This document shows, one piece after another, positions 1 to 9,225 of a stretch of 64,000 nucleotides of DNA (the stretch's first letter is position 1; every line of letters begins with the position of its first letter). The stretch is from Planctomycetota bacterium (GTDB lineage: Bacteria > Planctomycetota > PLA2): contig JAJFFF010000047.1 of NCBI GenBank assembly GCA_021776785.1, positions 1 to 64,000 of the forward strand, given 5' to 3'. The position numbers were made by a program, and so were the translations under genes. The notes beneath the pieces are model-generated. The model had not been told where the DNA came from. It did not search any database and saw only the letters and a list, made by a program, of their open reading frames with translations.

Positions 1-380
1 TCACTAAGAAGTCGCGAAATCGCCCCAAAGGTTTCATACAAAATCCGCGCAGTTGGCTAGCCCCGATCAGGAGCCAGTTTTTTCACACGCCGCGCCCCAA
101 AAAAAACGGGCCGAGGACCCGATTGGCGCGAAATGGCGCGATTCTCACCCGCGATCCGCGCGGATTGACCTGGCTCCGTATGAGAGGGACGAGCCATCGT
201 GAGGGGGACGCCAACCGTGAGGGGGAGGAACCACCGGAGGGGGACGAGCCACACAGCGCCTGGTTCCGTGCTGGTTAGTCGCGCGGCGTAAGAACTGACA
301 GACCTCCCGCTTACCGGCCGCGGACTGCGTTTGTCAGCCCGGCCACTGCAGGACTTGCCGGGCGGGCGGAAACGGCCTGT
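1..380. other. Gene-poor leading stretch
   Basis: I find no convincing gene here. A 65-codon minus-strand frame crosses it but has no recognisable protein character and its reading frame simply follows a short tandem repeat. The stretch holds the degenerate repeat at 181-253 and probably the promoter of the downstream thioredoxin-like selenoprotein gene, which I could not assign to a clear -35/-10 pair. Confidence 0.5.
181..253. repeat. Degenerate 18-19 bp tandem repeat, four units
   Basis: Four consecutive units of the form TGAGGGGGACGAGCCACCG start at about 181, 200, 218 and 237, each differing from the next at a few bases. The purine-rich core GAGGGGGA is kept in three units and the first has GAGAGGGA. 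Function unknown. It lies about 200 bp upstream of the first selenoprotein gene. Confidence 0.6.
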
Positions 381-448
381 TTGTGCACCGCTACGCCCAA
401 TGCCGCGAAAGCGAAAAAAGTCCTGCGCGAGCGCGTAAACTAGGCTTC

Positions 449-1273
449 ATGAGAAATATGGATTGGCGGGCTCTTGCGCTCGCTGCTTTGATCTGCACGG
501 TCGGGACTGCTCCCGCCTGGGCGGGCGGTAGCGGTTGGCAGACCGACCTCGACAAGGCTTTTAAGAAAGCCGACAAGGCCGGCAAGTTGTTGCTCGTTGA
601 GTTCACCGACGGCGAAAGCTCAAAGGCGCTCAACAAGAAGGTGTTTCACACCGGCAAGTTCAAGACGTGGGCGCGCAAGCGTGTCATCTTGGTCGAGATC
701 AACTTCAGCAAGCGCGTCTCGAAGAAGCTGGCCGCGCAATACGCGAAGGCCAAAGAGAAGTACGAAGTCGAGGACTACCCGACCGTGCTGATCATCAACT
801 CGCAAGGCGAGTCGGCTGGCGAGATCGTGGACACCGATGAAAAAGACGGCGCGGACTGGCTCATCGAAGCGAACAATCTCTTAGAGATTGCTGGCGGCGG
901 CGGCAAGTGGTTCACGGACTGGGAGAAGGCAAAGAAGCTTTCGCAGAAGTCCAAGAAACCCATGCTTGTCGACTTCAATGGGAGCGATTGGTGAGGCTAC
1001 TGCATCAAATTGCATGCTGAAGTTTTCAGCAAACCCAGTTTTTTGGAATGGGCTAAGAAACACGTCATCTTGGTCTCGATCGATTCGCCGCGCCGCAAGG
1101 AGCTGCCGGCGCCTTTGAAGAAGCAAAACGACAAGCTGAAGCAGAAGTTTCAGATTTCAGGTTTTCCGACCGTGTTGTTCCTCGACTACAGCGAAAAAAT
1201 CCTCGGCCGTAGCGGCTACAAGCCGGGCGGCCCTGAAAAGTGGATCGAAGACGCGGCAAAGCAAATCAAGTAA
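449..1273 (+). CDS. Exported double thioredoxin-fold selenoprotein (Sec-Gly-Tyr-Cys active site)
   Basis: Read through the in-frame TGA at 992-994, this encodes 274 residues. Residues 1-24 are a signal peptide (start MRNMDWRALAL, cleavage near AWAGG). Residues about 25-150 form a first thioredoxin-like domain whose active-site position reads DGESS and lacks cysteines. Residues about 155-274 form a second thioredoxin domain (LVDFNGSDW, then TGA, GYC, later SGFPTVLFLD with the cis-proline). The usual WCxxC motif would put Cys at the TGA, so I read Sec182-Gly-Tyr-Cys185. The frame stays open and family-like to a TAA at 1271-1273. I chose ATG 449 because it begins the signal peptide; ATG 458 is an alternative and longer frames add a non-hydrophobic leader. 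The likely role is thiol/disulfide reduction or isomerisation outside the cytoplasm. Alternative: a nonsense mutation or sequencing error at the catalytic cysteine. Confidence 0.85.
992..994 (+). other. In-frame TGA read as selenocysteine (Sec182)
   Basis: The codons run GAT TGG TGA GGC TAC TGC, i.e. D-W-Sec-G-Y-C. The TGA replaces the first cysteine of a thioredoxin WCxxC motif. Reading frame and family similarity continue without a shift on both sides. Confidence 0.82.
1015..1031 (+). promoter_or_regulatory. Candidate bacterial SECIS hairpin
   Basis: TGCTGAA and TTCAGCA form a perfect 7-bp stem around a GTT loop. The hairpin starts 20 nt after the TGA, inside the coding frame, at the distance expected for a bacterial SelB-binding element. 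The loop is small compared with the Escherichia coli fdhF element, so the exact fold is uncertain. Confidence 0.45.
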
Positions 1274-1307
1274 CGCGCGTTCTTAGAGCACCCGTTTAGA
1301 AACGACA

Positions 1308-1340
1308 GGGCTGAGTCGCACCGCGGCTCGGCCCTTTTTT
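1308..1340. terminator. Rho-independent terminator between convergent genes
   Basis: GGGCTGAG pairs with CTCGGCCC (8 bp, one G-U) around an 11-nt loop and is followed by six T. It lies 34 nt past the stop of the selenoprotein gene. The complementary run of A on its left is weak, so it mainly serves the plus strand. Confidence 0.75.
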
Positions 1341-1342
1341 CG

Positions 1343-2125
1343 TTAGAAGTAAAACGCGACCGCGATCAGGAAGCCCTCCACGACCAAGCTGTCGAAATCG
1401 GTGCCGTCGGCGGCGCCGTCCATGACCAAGATCTTGTAGCCCACTTCAATGTGGCTCCGATACCCGAGCTGGTAGCCAACGATGATCTGGGCGCCGACGA
1501 ATAGGCCGTCCAAGTCGCCGCTCTCGAACGGCATGACTGCGAGCTCGGCTTCCACGTACAAACGATCCCACGCGCGCCGCACAGCCAGCGCGAAAAACGG
1601 GACCGTCGCTGTCGGAAGCGCGACACCCTCGGCACTCTCACCGAGCACTTTCACATCGACGTTGAAGTAGCTCGCTCCGCCTCCGACCCACACCCGCCAC
1701 CCGTTTTGGCGCGACGTGACTTCGCGAAGCACGCGCGCGTCGTAGTTGTCGAAGCGAAACTTCGTGAAGATGGCATCACCGGTTGTGTAGTTCGCACCGC
1801 CGTACGTGAAGTCCGCCGCAGCCGCGGAGTTGGCCTCGTGTTTGAGAAAAATCGCGGTCAGCCCGATGCGCCACTTGCCCAACTCAACGTTGACCTCAGG
1901 GAACACATTGATCTCGACGTCGTCGACGCCGAGTTGAGCCAGATCCACCGTGCCGCCTTGTTCCGTCACATCGCCGTTCACCGAAGCCAACCATGCCACG
2001 AGGCGCACCTGAACGTGGAACGGCGAGACGGGATCGGACGCCGCCAAGTACGCGTCCATCGCAGGTTCCAACGCCGTGGCGGTCGCTACGGACGCGAGAC
2101 CCATCAAACCCAAAAGCGCCCTCAT
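1343..2125 (-). CDS. Predicted outer-membrane beta-barrel or secreted protein
   Basis: 260 residues. The N-terminus (MRALLGLMGLASVATATA) is a signal peptide. The rest is rich in alternating hydrophobic/polar strands with Gly and aromatic residues (WRVWVGGGASYFNVDV, VGYQLGYRSHIEVGYK) and ends in FLIAVAFYF, an aromatic C-terminus typical of outer-membrane barrels. The size fits an 8- to 10-strand barrel. I do not recognise a named family. It faces the first selenoprotein gene across a shared terminator region. No strong ribosome binding site is visible before the ATG at 2125. Confidence 0.75.
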   Translation of the reverse strand: MRALLGLMGLASVATATALEPAMDAYLAASDPVSPFHVQVRLVAWLASVNGDVTEQGGTVDLAQLGVDDVEINVFPEVNVELGKWRIGLTAIFLKHEANSAAAADFTYGGANYTTGDAIFTKFRFDNYDARVLREVTSRQNGWRVWVGGGASYFNVDVKVLGESAEGVALPTATVPFFALAVRRAWDRLYVEAELAVMPFESGDLDGLFVGAQIIVGYQLGYRSHIEVGYKILVMDGAADGTDFDSLVVEGFLIAVAFYF

Positions 2126-2200
2126 GTAGAAAGCCTATGCCACACGCGGGGCGCGGTCTAAGCCAGCGCCACGTGATGTCTCAAGACAAGACTGCCGACA

Positions 2201-5200
2201 TTATCCGGTGAGCGGCGGCTCCTCGCCAAAACGTTGTTCGCTGTCCGCGAGGACTTCGGCCCAGCCGCGATAGCTCGCCATTCTCTCGCGCGACTCGGCG
2301 GGCGCGTACAGCAGATACGCGTGGACGAGGCGACGTGCCTCAAGAAGATGGGCGTCGTCGTCGGTCACCTTCCACAGGTCGTACTCACACTCAATGAGAA
2401 TTTCGTTTACGCAACGGGATTTCAACTCGGCGAATTTGACCAACGCGGCGGCCGCATCGCTGCTCATGCGAGCGCGTAGGCACGCACTTTGAGCCAACAC
2501 ATCGATGCAGCCCACTCGCTGGGCGATCTCATCGCCGCGGTCACACGCAAGCATCGCGTTCTCGTGATCTCCGAGCTCGAAATACGCGCGCGCGCTCAGC
2601 GCATGCGCATGACAAACGATGAGCCAGTAGTCGGTCGCGGTCCCTCCTTCGATGATCTCGTGCGCCAGTTCGAGCGCACGGCGCCGGTCGCCCCAGCGGG
2701 CCTGCCAAACTGCGTCGATCATTTTCGAGTCGAGCTCGAAGCGAAAGACGGTTAGGTCACGCGCGCGTATTCGCGCCGCGTCCATCGACGAATGAAACAA
2801 TTCGTCGTCGCCAAGCAGCAGGCCCACTTGGCCCAGGCTCATTTGTGCGCGGACTTCTCCTTCTGCGGACCCAACTTCGATGCCGAGCTGCAACTGACGC
2901 CGGCACGCGTTGAGCGCATCCGACACACGACCGGCGTAGCAGTACAGGCTGACCAAAACATTGGTCGCCATCGACTCGAAATAGCGAATACCGCCACGAC
3001 GAGCCATATCGCGGGAGCGCTCCATATGCGCGAGCGAGTCCGCAAACATACCTTGGCGCAGGTAGGCGAGCCCCAGGTGCCCCTCCGCCAACACGACGGT
3101 CGCTGTGTCCTCGGGCAACTGCGCACATTCAATCGCTTCGCGCAGATGCTGCATCGCCTCGCGGTAGAACCCGCCGCCAAACCACGCCTTCGCCGTTGAT
3201 TCGAGAGCACCCGCCATCGGAAGATCGTGTTTGCGACCGAGTTTTAGCAGGCGGCGCGAAACGACGACCGCACGTTTGGGTCGTAAGGTCAACGACAACG
3301 CGTCGCAAAGGCGCCAAAGGGCTTGGACCTGCCCGGGCACGTCGTTCTCAGCGCGTGCGATGGCGTACGCCTCATGCGAGGCGCGCCTGGCTTCTTCGTG
3401 ACGGGACACCATCGACATAATGATCGCCGACAAAATGAGCACACGGTGTCGCGTCGCCGGTTCTGCCTCGCGAATGCCGCGCGCCTCACTCAACAACGTT
3501 TCGGCCTCCGGGATCTTTCCCAGCGAGTTAGCCGCGGTCGCGTAGTGATACAGGATTTCTGCGCGCAGTGCGCCGGTCGCGTAAGGCAGCGCCAAGCCTG
3601 CCAGCTCATACGCCACATCGAGTCGACGCTGCGCAAGCAACATATCCAGTGCCGCCCGCACTTCGGGAAGCGCACTCTCGACGACGCCGCTCAAGAGAAG
3701 GTGACGAACACGTTCCGGATCTCGCTGCGGCAGCGCGCGACCGATGCGTCCGTGCAACTCGGCGCGACGGTCCGCCGGCACAGCGTCATACAAGGCGCCC
3801 CGGATCAGGTCATGGTTAAACGAGCCCTTCGATAAGAGCCCGTGATCGCGTTCGATGTCTTGGAGGATCTGAACCGTGTTCGCTCGTTCCGAGACTTTCG
3901 CGACGACATCGGTGGCGAAAGAGAGCCCGCAACACGCCGCCGCGTTGAGCACGTCGCGTTGCCCATCGTCCAGATGAGCCGCGCGCGAGCGAACAATCGC
4001 ACCGAGTTCACGCGGTACGGCATCGCCCGCGCGCAGATGCCAAACTCGTTCCTTCTGGCTCAAGTGTCCGTCTTGAAGCCACGCGCGCAGTGCGGACGAA
4101 GCGACCAGCGGGTTCCCTTTGCTGGCGGCCATCACGTTCGCAACCACGTCGTCGGCAGCGGTTCCTAGTTGCCGCGCGACAAGCTCGCCCATCGCAGTGG
4201 CGGTCAGCGGCGGCACTACGACGTTGTCAACGCCGGCCATGAGTCGGGTTGGACGCGACGTCCCGAGCACCAACACCGCGTCGGTCGCCACGGCGTGGGA
4301 CAGCGAGATGAACGCACGCCGCGCTGCCTCGCTTCCAAAATGCAGATCACGCGCGAGAACAATCGTCGGTTGTCTCGCAGCGACCCAGCGGACGAGCAAA
4401 ACCATGCCGGCGTCGACCGCGGCCTGCTCGGGCCACTCACCGTCGTCCCAGTACTGTTCGAACGGAGCGACGAGCAGCGGAGCCTCGGCGAGCGCTGATG
4501 CAAGATCCGCGCGCGCGATGGCACGGCGCATCCCATCCAGCAAGGGGTGCTCGCCCGACCCCACGACGACGTTGGCGCCTTCTGTGGCCGCGAGATCGCA
4601 GATCTCGTCCACGAGGCGCGACTTGCCGATCCCGGCATCGCCCTGGATCAAAAGCGCCGACCCGCGTCCGCGCTGGGCGTTCTGCCAAAGACCCCACAGC
4701 GCGACAAACTGCTCTTCGCGCCCGACGAAGTGCGACGGATCATCCCGGCGCGCCGTCGCGATGGCGTACAAAACCTCCGCGGCGCTTCGGAACCGGCGCT
4801 CCCGGTCGACGATCAGCAAGCGTTCCACGAGCGCATCAAACGTGGGCGAAATGCCCGGCCGCTCGGGACCGGTTGGCACGTGCCCCGTCGCCAACTCGTA
4901 GAGAACACACCCAAGCGAATACAGGTCGGCGCGCCCATCGAGTTCGCGACGCGTCACGTAAAATTGCTCGGGCGCGGCGTATAGCAAGGAACCGGCGAAC
5001 GCGCCACTCGCCCCATCGAGAGCGGGCTCGGCGGCGAGGCGCGCCACGCCGAAGTCCATCACCTTGATCGTCCCGTCCTCGCTCTCGATCAGGTTCTCCG
5101 GCTTGAGATCGAGGTGCAAAGCGCCGCGTTCGTGAATGGTGAGAAGAGCGCTCGCAACCGCTGTTGCGACGCGCAAACAAGTTGCCTCATCGAGCTTGCG

Positions 5201-5656
5201 GTCCGTCGCTAGTCGATCACGAAGCGTCCGGCCGGACTGAAACTCCATAACGAGATAGAGGTCACGTCGACCGTTGCGCACTTCCGTTCCGACGTCGAGC
5301 GTCGGAACGATGTGATCGTGCTTTAGATCCCCCCCCGCCTCCGCTTCACTGAGGAGGCGGTTCAACATGCCGGGACGGCGCAGCAACTCACGATGGAGCA
5401 CTTTGACCGCGACCGGATCTTCGTCGCCGCGCTGCGCGAGGTACACCGCACCCATTCCGCCGCGCCCGAGTTCTCGCATCACGCGGTACGGCCCGATCGT
5501 GCGACGCTCGTGGAGCGCGGTCTTGAGATCGAGCGCTTCCTCGAGCTTTTCGGTCCACTCCGGGTACCGCTCAACCAACCAGTCGCGCGTGATCTCCGTC
5601 CCCCGATCGATTTCATCCAGGACGGAGAGGAACGCTTGCTCTAGAGCGTTTTCCAT
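2201..5656 (-). CDS. Ser/Thr protein kinase fused to AAA/NACHT-like ATPase and TPR repeats
   Basis: 1151 residues. After about 50 helical residues comes a kinase domain (55-305): glycine loop GRGGMGAVY, Lys85 in VAVK, catalytic loop HLDLKPEN (Asp183), DFG at 201-203, APE near 228. A P-loop ATPase follows (VGRE at 311-314, Walker A GDAGIGKS at 339-346), then about 500 residues of TPR-like helical repeats. This is the PknK-like layout of signalling kinases that sense through an ATPase/TPR part. The usual HRD arginine is Leu, so it is a non-RD kinase. Its ATG at 5656 overlaps the end of the upstream ECF sigma gene by 16 bp, so the two are translationally coupled and the kinase probably controls or is controlled with that sigma factor. 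No transmembrane segment is evident. Confidence 0.92.
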   Translation of the reverse strand: MENALEQAFLSVLDEIDRGTEITRDWLVERYPEWTEKLEEALDLKTALHERRTIGPYRVMRELGRGGMGAVYLAQRGDEDPVAVKVLHRELLRRPGMLNRLLSEAEAGGDLKHDHIVPTLDVGTEVRNGRRDLYLVMEFQSGRTLRDRLATDRKLDEATCLRVATAVASALLTIHERGALHLDLKPENLIESEDGTIKVMDFGVARLAAEPALDGASGAFAGSLLYAAPEQFYVTRRELDGRADLYSLGCVLYELATGHVPTGPERPGISPTFDALVERLLIVDRERRFRSAAEVLYAIATARRDDPSHFVGREEQFVALWGLWQNAQRGRGSALLIQGDAGIGKSRLVDEICDLAATEGANVVVGSGEHPLLDGMRRAIARADLASALAEAPLLVAPFEQYWDDGEWPEQAAVDAGMVLLVRWVAARQPTIVLARDLHFGSEAARRAFISLSHAVATDAVLVLGTSRPTRLMAGVDNVVVPPLTATAMGELVARQLGTAADDVVANVMAASKGNPLVASSALRAWLQDGHLSQKERVWHLRAGDAVPRELGAIVRSRAAHLDDGQRDVLNAAACCGLSFATDVVAKVSERANTVQILQDIERDHGLLSKGSFNHDLIRGALYDAVPADRRAELHGRIGRALPQRDPERVRHLLLSGVVESALPEVRAALDMLLAQRRLDVAYELAGLALPYATGALRAEILYHYATAANSLGKIPEAETLLSEARGIREAEPATRHRVLILSAIIMSMVSRHEEARRASHEAYAIARAENDVPGQVQALWRLCDALSLTLRPKRAVVVSRRLLKLGRKHDLPMAGALESTAKAWFGGGFYREAMQHLREAIECAQLPEDTATVVLAEGHLGLAYLRQGMFADSLAHMERSRDMARRGGIRYFESMATNVLVSLYCYAGRVSDALNACRRQLQLGIEVGSAEGEVRAQMSLGQVGLLLGDDELFHSSMDAARIRARDLTVFRFELDSKMIDAVWQARWGDRRRALELAHEIIEGGTATDYWLIVCHAHALSARAYFELGDHENAMLACDRGDEIAQRVGCIDVLAQSACLRARMSSDAAAALVKFAELKSRCVNEILIECEYDLWKVTDDDAHLLEARRLVHAYLLYAPAESRERMASYRGWAEVLADSEQRFGEEPPLTG

Positions 5657-6201
5657 CGCTCGCGCAATTTCAACACCGCCCGTGCGTAGCGCATGCGCGC
5701 CGCGTCGCCGCTGGCAAGTCCAAGTTGTTCCGCAATGTCGCTGTACGCAAACTCTCCGCGGTCGCGCAGGTCGAGGATCTGCCGATCGATCTCGTCTAAC
5801 TCCTGCAGCGCAGCATCAAGTCGCACTCGATCCTCACGCGCTTCCGCGTGATCCGACGGATCGGAATCGATCTCCGGTTCGCGCCCGTCCCACGTGAGTT
5901 CGCGACGCTGGCCCTCGCCATCGAGATGACGACGAAGCTTACCCCACAACTTGCTTTGGGTCTTCAGCCAGAGCCACTTGCGAAAGCTGCCCTCGTGGTC
6001 GGACTTTAGACCCGGCAAGTCGCGCAGTACTTCGGCAAAGACGGACTGGCCCAAGTCTTCTGTGTCGTAACGCTTGCGGAGGCCGGGCCGAAGCTGTCCA
6101 CGCAACCGCGCGAGCACAGCCGGCGAGAAGCGTCGAAACAGCTCCTCAACCGCCGCGCTCTCACCCGCTTTCGCGCGCTGAATGAGATCTTCGAACTCCA
6201 T
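5641..6201 (-). CDS. ECF-type RNA polymerase sigma factor
   Basis: 186 residues. Region 2 spans about residues 1-85 (LFRRFSPAVLARLRGQLRPG, DTEDLGQSVFAEVLR). Region 4 spans about 125-180 (LDEIDRQILDLRDRGEFAYS then an HTH DIAEQLG). This is the sigma-70 subtype found in Planctomycetota next to Ser/Thr kinases. It directly precedes and overlaps the kinase/AAA/TPR gene by 16 bp. No anti-sigma factor gene is adjacent, which suggests control by the kinase. I chose ATG 6201; a TTG at 6213 adds four residues. Confidence 0.9.
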   Translation of the reverse strand: MEFEDLIQRAKAGESAAVEELFRRFSPAVLARLRGQLRPGLRKRYDTEDLGQSVFAEVLRDLPGLKSDHEGSFRKWLWLKTQSKLWGKLRRHLDGEGQRRELTWDGREPEIDSDPSDHAEAREDRVRLDAALQELDEIDRQILDLRDRGEFAYSDIAEQLGLASGDAARMRYARAVLKLRERWKTL

Positions 6202-6316
6202 GCCCTCTTGCAAGTCCGCGATTCTAGCCGTTTCGCGAGTTGAGGGGGAAACCCGAAAGAAGATGAACGCGCCGAATCGCGGCGCGACCGTCCACGGAAA
6301 AGGACGGCCGCCAGAA

Positions 6317-7945
6317 TCAACCGCGCTTACAAAAACACGAGCCGGGGATCGTCACGTCGGCCCGCCGCCAGGCCTCTTGAAAGCGCTTGCGCATGGCCGC
6401 GGCTTGCTTAGGCTGCCCCGTCTTTTCAAAGCACTCGGCCAGGCCATGCAGCGCCCAACCGTTGTTTGGATAGCGCTTCAGGTTCGCGCGATACACAGCG
6501 ATCGCTTCGTCATGATGGCCCTGCTCCGTGAGCAGCGCGCCGAGCGCGTGACGCGTGGGCTCCATCCACCCCCACGGCTCGTCGTAGTTGAGTTTCTCGT
6601 CCAGCACGACCGCGTCGCGCAATAAACCGAACGCGCGGTCGTAGCTTTTCTTTCGGTACTCAATCTCGCCAGCGAGAAACTTGTCAGCGACTTCAAGAAT
6701 GCGCGACACCGGGTTGTTGAACAACACGCGCGTCTCGGGAACCGCCGCCTTTGCTTGGCGAAACAGAGCTAGCTCGGTTTCGGCTTCCGCAACGCGGCCT
6801 AGCGACGCGAACGCAATACCGCGCGCGTAATGCCACACCGGCAACGTGGCCGACAGCTCAGCGGCAGGACGAGGTTCGCGCAACATTTCGTCCCACATCC
6901 CGAAACGCACCATCACGTGATAAGGAGTCGCGTGAAACACGTCGAATAGATCGGGGACGGCGCGCAGTAGTTCGGCCGGGATCTGTTCCGGAATCGCACG
7001 CGCGTACTTCAGCGCAAGCGCGCGCTGTCCATCCCACATCGCGCCGTACGCAACGAAGTGATAGTTGTGCACCCGGTACGCGGTGTAAAAGTTGTTCATG
7101 CCGCGGTGGCGCGCAAACGCATCATCCACGGCCACCGCTTTCAAATTGACACGGATGACATCTTCGTAGTGACCGGTCCACACGTAGATGTGACTCGGCA
7201 TATGGATGAGATGGCCAAGGCCGGGAGTGAGCGACTCCAACGTACGGGCCGCCGGCAGCGCGCGCGCCACCTCGGGTCCGGCTTCCATCGCGTGGATGTA
7301 GAGATGGCAGAGCGCGGGGTGCTTGGGCCAGCGCGCGAGACCGGTCTCCAGCACGCGCCGAATCTCGGGCGTTTCCGGGGCGGCCTTTCCGTCGTGCGAC
7401 CAAAGCCCCCACGGCCGCACCTGCATCAACGCTTCGGCCGTCCACGCACAGATCTCCGGATCGTCGGGGAACTTGGTGTGCACCTTGCGCATCGCCACCG
7501 CGAACGCCTTTTCGAGCGGCGGGCGATCCGATGCGGGGCGCGCATACCGCGCTCGCAAAGCGTGGACGAGCGCGCGCTCGGCGGGCGTCTCGTTGTCCAG
7601 CGCCGCTCGCGCTTGATCGAGCGCACCGAGCGCCTGTTCGATCGCTTCGGGCGACGGCGCGGGGCTATTGTAGTTGGGACCAAGCGCGTACGCCTTGCCC
7701 CAATACGCCATCGCGCATTGGGGGTCGGCGGCGGCGGCCTTGTCGAAGCACAAGACGGCCTCGGCGTGGTTGAAGTTAAACGTCAGGCCGAGTCCGCGAT
7801 CGAACCAACGCTGGGCATCGCTCGATGTCGTTGTGACGGTGCGGTGCACGACGCCGATGTCGTACACGGCCATGGCGCCCTGACGCGCGTCCCGCGCCCG
7901 GCAGCCGGCAGAAAAAATGAGAAGCAAACAGACCGTGGCTCGCAT
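6317..7945 (-). CDS. TPR-repeat putative lipoprotein
   Basis: 542 residues from the ATG at 7945, preceded by GGGAGG at a good distance. The N-terminus MRATVCLLLIFSAGC looks like a lipoprotein signal with Cys15. Tetratricopeptide-like repeats follow: FNHAEAVLCFDKAAAADPQC near the start, and EQGHHDEAIAVYRANLKRYP and GWALHGLAECFEKTGQPKQA near the end. The middle contains HLIHMPSHIYVWTGHYEDVI. It resembles TPR-repeat proteins common in Planctomycetota whose function is not known. Longer frames upstream carry no protein-like sequence. It stands alone, convergent with nothing close, and upstream of the FAD gene on the same strand. Confidence 0.85.
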   Translation of the reverse strand: MRATVCLLLIFSAGCRARDARQGAMAVYDIGVVHRTVTTTSSDAQRWFDRGLGLTFNFNHAEAVLCFDKAAAADPQCAMAYWGKAYALGPNYNSPAPSPEAIEQALGALDQARAALDNETPAERALVHALRARYARPASDRPPLEKAFAVAMRKVHTKFPDDPEICAWTAEALMQVRPWGLWSHDGKAAPETPEIRRVLETGLARWPKHPALCHLYIHAMEAGPEVARALPAARTLESLTPGLGHLIHMPSHIYVWTGHYEDVIRVNLKAVAVDDAFARHRGMNNFYTAYRVHNYHFVAYGAMWDGQRALALKYARAIPEQIPAELLRAVPDLFDVFHATPYHVMVRFGMWDEMLREPRPAAELSATLPVWHYARGIAFASLGRVAEAETELALFRQAKAAVPETRVLFNNPVSRILEVADKFLAGEIEYRKKSYDRAFGLLRDAVVLDEKLNYDEPWGWMEPTRHALGALLTEQGHHDEAIAVYRANLKRYPNNGWALHGLAECFEKTGQPKQAAAMRKRFQEAWRRADVTIPGSCFCKRG

Positions 7946-8034
7946 ACGAACCCTCCCAGGTGAATGAGCCGCATCGGCGGCTCGTAGGATAGGAAACACG
8001 ATCCGCACGCTCAACCCGCAGATTCCGCGGAAAA

Positions 8035-9204
8035 TTATTCGTCGAGGTAACCGGTGACATCCGCGATCGGCATCGACCGCAGCCAGCCATTCTTGGTCCC
8101 GGCCATCGCCGCGACGGCTTGGCGGCGAAACCACGGGATCCACAGTCCGATTGGAACCGCGACGTTGCGCAGCGTGCCCAGACCGAACACGCTCGACTGG
8201 AAAAACGGCGTGAGCCAGCGGGAGGCGACTTGATAAAAGCTCGTGTGCGCGCGCCTTTCGGCGGCATAGGCCGCGAAGTCGTTGGCGTGCTGCGCCAGCG
8301 CGCGCGCGTCGAGCAGCGCGAGGTTGGCGCCTTGCCCGAGTTGCGGGCTCGTCGCGTGGGCGGCGTCACCCACGTAGACGACGCGGCCCTCGTACGGCGT
8401 GCGCAGCACGACATCTTGGTACGCCGCATAGATCAGTTGGTCGTGGTCCTGGATCTGTTCCAGGATGGGTTCGGCGCGGTCGGTCAGCGCCCGAACGTCG
8501 CATTTCCAGGCGTCGATGCCCGCGTCGCGCCACGCCTGCACACGGTCAGCGCGGATCGACCAGAACATGCTGACGAGCGGCGGGCCGTCGATCCCGCCGG
8601 TCGGCAAGAACCCGATGAGCTCGCGCGTGCCGCGATAGACCTGCGAAAGCGCACCGGTGAAATGGCCAGCCGTGTCGGGGCCGATAAACCACAGCGCCGC
8701 CCATTCGTAAGGTCGGGCACGGGTCACGAGGCTGGAGGCGGCGCGCAGTTGAGAGCGCGCGCCGTCCGCGACAACGATCCGATCAAACGGACCGTGTCTC
8801 GCGCCGGTGCTGTCGACGAGATGGTCGTCGTCGACACGCGTGATGTCGACGCCACAACGAACGGCGCATGGCAGCGCGTCAAACAGCGTACGGAACAAGA
8901 GCCCGCGATGCACGCCGAGCGCAAAAAGCCCGGGACGGATCTCGCCATAGCGCAAGTCCATGATCGCGCGCCCGCGCGCCGTGTCGCCGATCAGGGCATC
9001 GACGCGCGCTCCGCGAGCAAGAATCGACTCGAGCAAACCGAGTTCGGCGAGAACCGACATGCCGGTCGGCTGCAACAAGAGCCCCGCACCTACGGGCGCG
9101 GGTTCGTCGACACGCTCAAACAAGGTGACGTCATGCCCGGCCCGTTCCAAAAACAAGCAACTCGCACAGCCCGCCGTACCCGCCCCAACCACACCAATAC
9201 GCAC
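8035..9204 (-). CDS. FAD-dependent monooxygenase (UbiH/PHBH type)
   Basis: 389 residues. The N-terminal Rossmann motif GVVGAGTAGCASCLFLERAG binds the ADP part of FAD, DG at VVADGARSQLR is the middle fingerprint, and GRVVYVGDAAHATSPQLGQG is the second FAD motif of aromatic hydroxylases. Such enzymes use NAD(P)H and O2 to hydroxylate aromatic or polyketide-type substrates; the substrate here cannot be told. The start is a GTG at 9204, since the beta1 strand of the Rossmann fold begins at residue 2. It stands between the TPR lipoprotein and the beta-domain protein on the same strand, with 21 nt to the latter's stop, so co-transcription is possible. Confidence 0.92.
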   Translation of the reverse strand: MRIGVVGAGTAGCASCLFLERAGHDVTLFERVDEPAPVGAGLLLQPTGMSVLAELGLLESILARGARVDALIGDTARGRAIMDLRYGEIRPGLFALGVHRGLLFRTLFDALPCAVRCGVDITRVDDDHLVDSTGARHGPFDRIVVADGARSQLRAASSLVTRARPYEWAALWFIGPDTAGHFTGALSQVYRGTRELIGFLPTGGIDGPPLVSMFWSIRADRVQAWRDAGIDAWKCDVRALTDRAEPILEQIQDHDQLIYAAYQDVVLRTPYEGRVVYVGDAAHATSPQLGQGANLALLDARALAQHANDFAAYAAERRAHTSFYQVASRWLTPFFQSSVFGLGTLRNVAVPIGLWIPWFRRQAVAAMAGTKNGWLRSMPIADVTGYLDE

Positions 9205-9225
9205 GCGAGAAGCTTAGCAGCGCGA

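Noticed and set aside
57..254. 65-codon minus-strand frame
   Set aside because: It reads through a tandem repeat, has no ribosome site and no protein-like pattern.
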